This document shows positions 1 to 5,701 of a stretch of 18,463 nt of DNA, piece by piece (position 1 is the first letter of the stretch; each line of letters opens with the position of its first letter). Source of the stretch: Candidatus Rokuibacteriota bacterium (GTDB lineage: Bacteria; Methylomirabilota; Methylomirabilia; Rokubacteriales; CSP1-6). Position numbers and translations under genes: made by a program. The notes under the pieces were generated by a model. The model saw only the letters and a list, made by a program, of their open reading frames with translations. It ran no database searches and was not told the origin of the DNA. The stretch is from assembly GCA_003220195.1 (NCBI GenBank), contig QHRT01000067.1:1-18463 (forward strand). Reading direction: 5' to 3'.

Positions 1-54
1 CGGCCGCGCCAGATGTCGCCAGGGCGTTGGCCAAGGCGTTGGGAGGAGGCCACC

Positions 55-1017
55 ATGGTCAGGTTCATGAAGGCGTCTCCGACGACGTACGTGCTGCATT
101 TCCGCTCCGGCCGCATCGTCCGCGAGGGCGCCGGCCTCGCGTTCTTCTACTGGGAGCCGGCGGCGACCCTCGTGACCGTTCCGCTCGCCAGCGCCGACAC
201 GCCGTTCGCCTTCCAGGAGGCGACCGCGGACTTCCAGGCCGTGGCCATCCAGGGCCAGCTCACGTATCGCGTGATCGACCCGAAACGCCTGGCCGCCCTG
301 CTCGACCTGAGTGTGCGGCCCGACGGCCGGTATCGGACGGACGACTATCAGAAGCTGCCGGAGCGCCTGGTCCACGCGACGCAGACGCTCGTGCGTGGCG
401 AGACCCAGCGGATGACGCTTCGCGAGGCGTTGACCAGCTCGGCAGCGCTCGCCGCGACGGTCCTCGAGCGTCTCCGGGCGTCCGATCTGGTCGCCGAGCT
501 CGGCGTCGAGATCCTGGGCCTCTCGATCCTCGCGATCCGCCCGACACCGGAAAGCGCCAAGGCGCTCGAAGCGGAAGCGCGCGAGGAGCTGCAGCGGCGC
601 TCCGACGAGGCGATCTACGCGCGCCGGAACGCGGCCGTCGAGCAGGAAAGGCGCATCAAGGAATCCGAGCTGCGCACCGAGATCGCCCTCGAGCGCGAGC
701 GCTCGGCGCTGATGGACGAGCGCGCCACGAACGACCGCAAGGAAGCCGACAGCCGCGCGTACGCGATCGAGACGGCGCTGGCGCCGCTGCGCGGCCTCGA
801 CTGGCGCACGCTCATGGTCCTGCGCGGCGGCGAGCCCGCGACCACCATCGCGCTCGCGTTCCACGAGATCGCCGCCAACGCCTCGCGGGTGGGCGAGCTC
901 AACATCACGCCTGACCTCCTCCGGTCGCTGCTGCCGCCGGCCACGGCGGGCGCCGCGGCCGGCGCCGTGGGCGCCGCGGCCGGCGCCGTGCGCACGACCG
1001 TCGAAGCGCGGCGCTGA
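55..1017 (+). CDS. SPFH/band-7 domain protein (slipin-like)
   Basis: A 320-residue protein of the SPFH/band-7 (stomatin, prohibitin, slipin) type. These proteins oligomerise, often as scaffolds on membranes. Roughly residues 1-170 form the SPFH domain: a beta-rich start, then the phrase AIQGQLTYRVIDP, typical of the family. Residues about 180-245 are rich in Glu, Arg and Ala with heptad character, as expected for the coiled coil after the domain. The tail is low complexity (Ala/Gly/Val) and contains a duplicated heptapeptide. I see no clear transmembrane helix, so membrane association would need a partner or an amphipathic segment. I chose the ATG at 55 because GGAGGAGG lies five bases before it; an in-frame ATG at 13 has no such site. 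The gene ends two bases before the NAD-kinase-like gene, so the two are probably co-translated. The family call is solid; the cellular role is unknown. Confidence 0.85.
   Translation: MVRFMKASPTTYVLHFRSGRIVREGAGLAFFYWEPAATLVTVPLASADTPFAFQEATADFQAVAIQGQLTYRVIDPKRLAALLDLSVRPDGRYRTDDYQKLPERLVHATQTLVRGETQRMTLREALTSSAALAATVLERLRASDLVAELGVEILGLSILAIRPTPESAKALEAEAREELQRRSDEAIYARRNAAVEQERRIKESELRTEIALERERSALMDERATNDRKEADSRAYAIETALAPLRGLDWRTLMVLRGGEPATTIALAFHEIAANASRVGELNITPDLLRSLLPPATAGAAAGAVGAAAGAVRTTVEARR
949..990 (+). repeat. two-copy 21-bp tandem repeat in the SPFH gene
   Basis: Two identical 21-base units (949-969 and 970-990, starting GGCGCCGCGG) sit side by side near the 3' end of the SPFH gene. 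They encode a repeated GAAAGAV-type heptapeptide. The length is a multiple of three, so the frame is kept. This looks like recent slippage in a disordered tail. Confidence 0.85.
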
Positions 1018-1019
1018 CC

Positions 1020-1940
1020 ATGTTCGAGAAAGTCGTCGTCGTCACGCGCAAGACCCGGCTCGCCGAGCTGGTCGAAAGGTTCAACACGCGAGCCCAGGCG
1101 AAGTTCTACATCGAGCACGCGGGCGGCGACTTCACCGAGTACGAAGTGGAGGACGCCGCGTATCGCGCGGCGCTGGAGCACGTCCGTCGGGCGGTCGAGG
1201 TCGGATTGAAAGTCCAGGTGCTGGACCGCGAGCTGGTTCCCACCTACACCTTCCTGCGCGAGGACGTCATCGTCACGCTCGGCCAGGACGGCCTCGTCGC
1301 CAACACGGCGAAGTACGCGGCGGGTCAGCCCATCATCGCCGTGAATCCGGATCCCGAGCGGTTCGACGGCGTGCTCCTGCCGTTTCTGCCGGAGGAGACT
1401 CGCGAGGCGCTCGTGTCCACCCTCAACGGTCGCCGCCCCATCCGCGCGGTAACGCTGGCCGAGGCACGACTCGGCGACGGGCAGCGATTGCTCGCGTTCA
1501 ACGAGCTCTTCGTCGGCGCGCGCACGCACGTCTCGGCGCGCTACCGCCTGCGCTGGAAGTCGGCGGAGGAGCCGCAATCGTCGAGCGGCATCCTGGTCGC
1601 CACCGGCGCGGGCAGCACCGGCTGGCTCTCGTCCGTGTATCAGATGGTGTCGGGCATCGCGACGTGGAGCGGCGCCGCGCCGGTGCGGCCGCTCCGGCTC
1701 GAATGGGAAGACCGGCGGCTGGTGTTCGTGGTACGCGAGCCCTTCGTCAGCCGGCATTCCGGGGCGCGGATCGTGACGGACACGATCGAGCCCGGCGAGA
1801 GGCTCGAGATCGAATCGACCATGCCGTCGGGCGGCGTCATCTTCAGCGACGGGATCGAGAGCGATTTTCTCGCGTTCGACTCGGGCGCGATCGCCCGCAT
1901 CGCCGCGGCGAGGGACACCGCGAACCTCGTGGCGGCGTGA
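1020..1940 (+). CDS. diverged NAD-kinase-fold protein
   Basis: A 306-residue protein with the layout of ATP-NAD kinases (NAD kinase/diacylglycerol kinase fold). The usual GGDGT loop appears as LGQDGL at residues 87-92, keeping the Asp and second Gly but losing the first Gly pair. An Asn-Glu pair (N161, E162 in AFNELFVG) matches the conserved NE motif. ATGAGSTGW at 194-202 matches the substrate loop usually written TPTGSTAY. A late FSDGI motif near residue 280 matches the conserved C-terminal DG. The core residues are kept but altered, so it could phosphorylate NAD or a related compound, or bind without full activity. The length is normal for the family. The start ATG follows the SPFH stop by two bases (TGACCATG), and the Nudix gene follows by two bases, indicating one transcript and probable translational coupling. 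Confidence 0.78.
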   Translation: MFEKVVVVTRKTRLAELVERFNTRAQAKFYIEHAGGDFTEYEVEDAAYRAALEHVRRAVEVGLKVQVLDRELVPTYTFLREDVIVTLGQDGLVANTAKYAAGQPIIAVNPDPERFDGVLLPFLPEETREALVSTLNGRRPIRAVTLAEARLGDGQRLLAFNELFVGARTHVSARYRLRWKSAEEPQSSSGILVATGAGSTGWLSSVYQMVSGIATWSGAAPVRPLRLEWEDRRLVFVVREPFVSRHSGARIVTDTIEPGERLEIESTMPSGGVIFSDGIESDFLAFDSGAIARIAAARDTANLVAA

Positions 1941-1942
1941 GC

Positions 1943-2608
1943 ATGGCGATTCGCGTGACGGTCGACGTCGTGGTCTTCACCATCCGCGACGGCGATCTGC
2001 ACGTACTGCTGGTCCGGCGCGGAGCTGCGCCATTCGCGGGAAGGTACGCGATTCCCGGCGGCTTCGTGCACGAGGACGAATCGCTGGACGCCGCGGCGCG
2101 GCGGGAGCTCTCGGAAGAGACCGGCGTCCGCGACGTCTATCTGGAGCAGCTCTACTCCTTCGGCGACCCGGGCCGCGATCCGCGCGGCCGGATCATCACC
2201 GTCGCGTACTTCGCGCTGATCGCCTCCGACCAGTCCACGCTCGATGCCGGCAGCCACGGCGCCGAAGCGGGATGGTTTCCCGTGAAGAAGCCGCCCGCGC
2301 TCGCGTTCGACCACGGGCGGATCCTCGAGTACGCGGTGGAGCGCCTCAGGACGAAGCTCGAATACACGACCGTCGGCTTTCAGCTCTTGCCGGAGAAGTT
2401 CACGCTCGGCGAGCTCCAGGCCGTGTACGAGGCGATCCTCGGCCGCCGCATCGACAAAAGAAACTTCCGTCGCAAGATCGGGCTGCTCGGGATCCTGACC
2501 CCGCTCCGGGAACGGCGAGCGACGGGCCGGAAGCCCGCGCTCCTCTATCGGTTCTCCGCGCGCCGGTTCGCAAACCTCAGGGACAAGGGCATCCTGTTTC
2601 CGTTCTGA
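1943..2608 (+). CDS. Nudix hydrolase with NrtR-like winged-helix domain
   Basis: A 221-residue protein with two parts. The N-terminal Nudix domain carries a complete Nudix box at residues 40-62 (G-x5-E-x7-REL-x-EE-x-GV), so hydrolysis of a nucleoside diphosphate derivative is plausible. The C-terminal part, from about residue 145, begins LLPEKFTLGELQAVYEAILG and continues with DKRNFRRKI and LLYRF, the signature of the winged helix found in NrtR, the ADP-ribose-sensing regulator of NAD metabolism, and in NrtR-like hydrolases. Because the box is intact it may be an enzyme, a regulator or both. It is the third gene of a tight operon with the SPFH and NAD-kinase-like genes (stop/start TGAGCATG), which fits a role in NAD(P) or ADP-ribose turnover. 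The substrate cannot be read from the sequence. Confidence 0.88.
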   Translation: MAIRVTVDVVVFTIRDGDLHVLLVRRGAAPFAGRYAIPGGFVHEDESLDAAARRELSEETGVRDVYLEQLYSFGDPGRDPRGRIITVAYFALIASDQSTLDAGSHGAEAGWFPVKKPPALAFDHGRILEYAVERLRTKLEYTTVGFQLLPEKFTLGELQAVYEAILGRRIDKRNFRRKIGLLGILTPLRERRATGRKPALLYRFSARRFANLRDKGILFPF

Positions 2609-2618
2609 GAGCGCGCCC

Positions 2619-3011
2619 TCATTCGAGCGTCATCACCGCCAGGCCCTCGGCGACGTGGACGGCGCCATCCAGATCGTCGACGGACAGCACCAGGCGTCCC
2701 CGAGTCGTGACGTAGACGGCGTCGATGTTGATGCCGGCCGTCGCCATCACGAGCGCCACGTCGCCGAGCGTCCCCGGTTCGTCCAGCACCTTGACGAGGA
2801 GCACCTCGCGCGTGGTGAACGCAATGTGGACGGCGTCGAGAGCGCGCGCGGCGCCGTCCGTGTCTTCTGGCACGAACCGGACGACGCCTTTCCCCTCGCG
2901 GCTCATCCCCTGGATCGCTTCGATGTTCACCCGGGCGTCGCCGAGCGCCTTGCCGAGCTGCGCGAGGGCGCCAGGCACGTCGTCGAGAACAACGGTGAGC
3001 TCGATGGGCAT
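2619..3011 (-). CDS. tandem ACT-domain protein
   Basis: A 130-residue protein made of two ACT domains, small beta-alpha folds that bind amino acids and regulate enzymes. The first starts at residue 1 (IELTVVLDDVPGALAQLGKAL) and the second near residue 68 (LLVKVLDEPGTLGDVALVMA). Both show the expected D-x-PG-x-L signature. There is no fused enzyme or DNA-binding domain, so it probably acts as a free-standing sensor or as a partner of an enzyme elsewhere. I chose the ATG at 3011 because GGGAG lies eight bases upstream; a GTG three codons earlier (3020) would sit directly against that site. The gene converges on the Nudix gene with ten bases between stops. Confidence 0.8.
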   Translation of the reverse strand: MPIELTVVLDDVPGALAQLGKALGDARVNIEAIQGMSREGKGVVRFVPEDTDGAARALDAVHIAFTTREVLLVKVLDEPGTLGDVALVMATAGINIDAVYVTTRGRLVLSVDDLDGAVHVAEGLAVMTLE

Positions 3012-3189
3012 GCCGTTCACTCCCTGCGTCGGATGCTTCAGAATACCGGAGAGATCGTGAGCCGTCCGCGATTGAAATTCTTGCGCCGCAGAGCGGACCC
3101 CTCCAGCGGCATTCCGCTTGCTCCAGTGAACACTCGTGCACCTCGGATCACCGAGAAGAGTTCGTGGAGTCCGAGAAGGAGGGAAATCG

Positions 3190-3721
3190 ATGAAGCGTGC
3201 AGTTATCTATGCCGCCGCTCTTACCGTGATCATCGCCGCTCCGATGTCGGTGTCGGCGGGAGGGGATGGCGGAGGTCGAGCTGGGTCGCCTGGTGAGCCA
3301 GCGCGCCTCGTCGGGCACCGTGAAGCAGTTCGCGCAGCAGATGATCTCCGACCACAGCCGGGCGAACGACGAGCTCATGCAGCTGGCCGAGCAGAAGGGT
3401 GTCGAGGTGCCGACGGCCCTCGATCGCAAGCACAAGAAGGCCTACGATCGCCTGGCGAAACTGTCAGGCCCCGACTTCGATCGCGCGTACATCCGCGAGA
3501 TGGCGCGCGATCACAACAAGGATCTGAAGATGTTCAGTCGCGAGGCGACTCGCGCGAAGGATCCCGACGTGAAGGCCTGGGCCGCGAAGACGCTGCCCAC
3601 GCTCCAGCAGCATCAAGACCAGGTGAAGCAGACCGCCTCGAGCATGAACGAACCGCTGCCCACCAACGGGTGGGCCTGGCCGGGTGACAAGGCGGCCGGA
3701 CGCGCCCGCGTTTCGCAGTAA
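3190..3721 (+). pseudogene. DUF4142 protein, frameshifted after its signal peptide
   Basis: A good ribosome site (AAGGAGG, seven bases before the ATG at 3190) starts a clear Sec signal peptide, MKRAVIYAAALTVIIAAPMSVSAGG. That frame then continues as low-quality sequence to 3687. The DUF4142 domain lies one base out of phase from 3266 to 3721 and begins MAEVELGRLVSQRASSGTVK, with the usual helical bundle and a conserved QM-x-DH motif. Removing one G from the GGGG run at 3262-3265 would join the two parts as AGG-MAEVELG, which is how family members read. The first half of the first helix also seems short. DUF4142 proteins are exported helical-bundle proteins related to ferritin-like folds, of unclear function. 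This may be a sequencing or assembly error, a decaying gene, or a case where the domain restarts at 3266. Confidence 0.8.
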
Positions 3722-3748
3722 CCGTCGCCCTTCCACGCGGCGGCACCC

Positions 3749-3792
3749 GAGCCCCGCTCATGGCGTGATGATCACGCCATGACGCGGGGCTC
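3749..3792. terminator. long hairpin between the DUF4142 and Ku genes
   Basis: An inverted repeat with arms 3749-3768 and 3772-3792 and a three-base loop. It is 20 paired bases with one extra G in the right arm. It follows the DUF4142 stop by 28 bases. No T-run follows on either side, so it is not a classic intrinsic terminator, but it would block read-through or stabilise an RNA end. It could also be a protein-binding palindrome. Confidence 0.6.
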
Positions 3793-3811
3793 TCCCCACG
3801 AGCCTCGATGG

Positions 3812-3838
3812 CATTTCGATTGCCCCATTTCGATTGCC
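3812..3838 (+). repeat. short tandem duplication at the Ku start
   Basis: The 13-base string CATTTCGATTGCC occurs at 3812-3824 and again at 3826-3838, a period of 14. The second copy contains the TTG at 3834 that opens the Ku reading frame. It lies just upstream of the likely Ku ribosome site (GGAGAAG at 3841). Confidence 0.9.
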
Positions 3839-4715
3839 ACGGAGAAGTCACATAGCACGACCGATCTGGAAGGGCGCGCTCAGCTTCGGCCTCGTCACCA
3901 TCCCGATCGGGCTCTACTCCGCCGTCGAGCGGAAGAGCGAGCTCTCGTTCCATCTGCTGCACGAGAAGGACAAGAGCCGGATCGATTACAAGAGGTTCTG
4001 CGCGGAGGAAGGCGTCGAGGTCCCCTGGTCCGAGATCGTGAAGGGGTACGAGTACGAGAAGGGCCAGTACGTCGTGATGGCCGACGAGGAGTTCGAGAAG
4101 GCGCGCGTGCCGGCCAGCGAGACCATCGAGATCACGGATTTCGTGCCGGCCGACGCGATCGACTTCATGTTTTTCGACCAGCCGTACTACGTGGCGCCGG
4201 GCGGGAAAGGCGCCACGAAAGCCTACGCGCTCTTGCGTGACGCGCTCGAGGAGACGAAGCGCGTCGGCATCGGGACGCTCGTCATGCGGCAGCGCCAGCA
4301 TCTGGTCGCCGTCGAGCCGGCGGGCGATCTCCTGTCGGTCACCACGATGCGCTGGAAGTCCGAGATCCGATCGAGTCACGACTTCGACGTCCCGGGTCAC
4401 GGCGAGGGCTACGTCAAGAAGGAAATGAGCCTGGCGTTGCAGCTCGTCGATACGCTCGCGGCCGACTGGGAGCCGGAGAAGTATCGCGACACCTACACCG
4501 AAGTTCTCCGGAATGCGATCGAGCAGAAGATCGAGACCGGCCACGTCGAGGCTCCCGCGGCGCCGGAAAAGTGTCCGCACGTGGTGAACCTCGTGAAGGC
4601 GCTCGAGGAGAGCCTCAAGAAGCCGCGGAAGGAGCTGGCGCGCGCCGAGTCCCGCGAGGGTCGGAAGGCCGCGAGCGGACGACAGCGCACGACACGGCGA
4701 AGAGCGGCCGCGTAG
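3834..4715 (+). CDS. ku: Ku protein (non-homologous end joining)
   Basis: A 293-residue bacterial Ku homologue. Ku homodimers form a ring that threads onto broken DNA ends and recruit ligase D for non-homologous end joining. The family start ARPIWKGALSFGLVTIPIGLY is present, followed by the beta-barrel core (SFHLLHEKD, RIDYKRFCAEEGVEV) and the ring region to about residue 255. The basic C-terminal tail (KKPRKEL to RTTRRRAAA) is typical of bacterial Ku and helps DNA binding. The length is normal. The start is odd: the only standard upstream start is TTG at 3834, without a ribosome site, whereas GGAGAAG at 3841-3847 points to ATA at 3852, exactly where family members have their ATG. The true start may therefore be a rare ATA codon or an ATG lost by mutation. 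No ligase D or polymerase gene is in the window. Confidence 0.93.
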   Translation: MPRRSHIARPIWKGALSFGLVTIPIGLYSAVERKSELSFHLLHEKDKSRIDYKRFCAEEGVEVPWSEIVKGYEYEKGQYVVMADEEFEKARVPASETIEITDFVPADAIDFMFFDQPYYVAPGGKGATKAYALLRDALEETKRVGIGTLVMRQRQHLVAVEPAGDLLSVTTMRWKSEIRSSHDFDVPGHGEGYVKKEMSLALQLVDTLAADWEPEKYRDTYTEVLRNAIEQKIETGHVEAPAAPEKCPHVVNLVKALEESLKKPRKELARAESREGRKAASGRQRTTRRRAAA

Positions 4716-4721
4716 GCGCGG

Positions 4722-4768
4722 GCCCGCGCGGGTCACGTGGGCTTCGCCCGCGCGGGTCACATGGGCTT
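4722..4768. repeat. 23-bp imperfect direct repeat between Ku and methyltransferase genes
   Basis: Copies at 4722-4744 and 4746-4768 differ at one base (GTCACGTGG against GTCACATGG) and each contains the palindrome CCCGCGCGGG. The second copy includes the stop codon and last codons of the methyltransferase on the minus strand; the first follows the Ku stop. The palindromes could fold as small hairpins between the convergent genes. Confidence 0.85.
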
Positions 4769-5578
4769 GCGCCCGAGCGCCTCCACGTGAATGAACATCC
4801 ACAGAGCATCGGGGTGCGCGGCCCACGTGCGGAACGCCGCGGCCATCTGCTCGATGTCGGAGCGCGAGGCGAGGCCATGCTGCACGGGCGCCTCGCCCAT
4901 CGACGTCAGCAGCCGATCCGCGTACGACTCCCCCCACGCGGTCGTCTCCGCCGGAGTCGCGTAGCACCAGACCGAGGCGGTGATGCGCGGCTCCGCCACG
5001 CCGACCTCGTTGAAGAGCGCGCGTAGCTGGCGTCCGAGCTGGGGTTCGCCGCCGTTCCGGTACCACGCCTGCTGGTGAACCTCGATGAAGCGATCGATCC
5101 ACGGATCGCGGGGCCAGTAGGCCGCGGTGCCCCAGTCGACGTCCCGCACGGCGACGAGGCCCCCCGGCTTCACGACGCGCAGCATCTGGCGGAGCGCATT
5201 CGTGCGCTCGCGCAGATGCTGGATCACCTGGTGCGCGAAGACGACGTCGAAGGACGCGTCGGGAAACGGCAGCTCGTAGACGCTCCCGGTCTCGTATCGC
5301 AGATTTCTCAGGCCGCGCGCCGCCGCATCGCGACGCGCTCCTTCGAGGGTCTCGCGAGAGAGATCGACGCCCACGACTTCGCCGGGCGCGAGGCGCTCGG
5401 CAAGTCCGCGGGTGATGCTGCCGGGACCGCAGCCGACGTCCAGGAGACACAGGCCCGGTGACAGCTCGGGGAGCAGGAACGCTGCCGCCTCGTCCGCGGT
5501 TCGCTGCGCGTGCTGGCGCACCACGGCGGGCGCGTGTCCGTGAGTGTACGTCTCGTGTCTGAGCGGCTCGCTGCTCAT
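4757..5578 (-). CDS. class I SAM-dependent methyltransferase
   Basis: A 273-residue Rossmann-fold methyltransferase of the UbiE/methyltransferase-11 type. Motif I is LLDVGCGPGS at residues 45-54, the acidic ribose-binding end of strand 2 is VVGVDLS near 70-76, and FPDASFDVVFAHQVIQHL with LRVVKPGGLVAV covers motifs II to III. The C-terminal third is likely a substrate-binding cap. It would transfer a methyl group from S-adenosylmethionine to a small molecule or lipid, but the substrate is not evident. The ATG at 5578 is preceded by GGGAGGAGC, a strong if closely spaced ribosome site. The gene is divergent from the large DUF748 gene and convergent with Ku, so it is probably transcribed alone. 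Confidence 0.87.
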   Translation of the reverse strand: MSSEPLRHETYTHGHAPAVVRQHAQRTADEAAAFLLPELSPGLCLLDVGCGPGSITRGLAERLAPGEVVGVDLSRETLEGARRDAAARGLRNLRYETGSVYELPFPDASFDVVFAHQVIQHLRERTNALRQMLRVVKPGGLVAVRDVDWGTAAYWPRDPWIDRFIEVHQQAWYRNGGEPQLGRQLRALFNEVGVAEPRITASVWCYATPAETTAWGESYADRLLTSMGEAPVQHGLASRSDIEQMAAAFRTWAAHPDALWMFIHVEALGRKPM

Positions 5579-5701
5579 GCTCCTCCCTGACACCGCATGG
5601 TCGAGGTCGACGGGCCCGACGAACGACCTTACCAGAGCAGGAGCCCGGGCCGGCGCGGAAACGCCGTGGAACGCGCGACGGCCGTCGTCCATTACCCTAC
5701 C

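Noticed and set aside
1640..2314. Minus-strand frame across the NAD-kinase-like and Nudix genes
   Set aside because: It overlaps two strongly supported coding genes and shows no domain or ribosome site.
3022..3189. Search for a promoter or riboswitch in the gap between the ACT and DUF4142 genes
   Set aside because: A TTGAAA-like string near 3074 has no matching -10, and no conserved structured RNA could be recognised. Nothing supportable beyond the ribosome site at 3175-3183.
5597..5701. Upstream 35-codon extension of the DUF748 protein starting at ATG 5597
   Set aside because: It has no ribosome site, a composition unlike a membrane-anchor start, and would place an unusual polar stretch before the signal anchor. 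It is not fully excluded.
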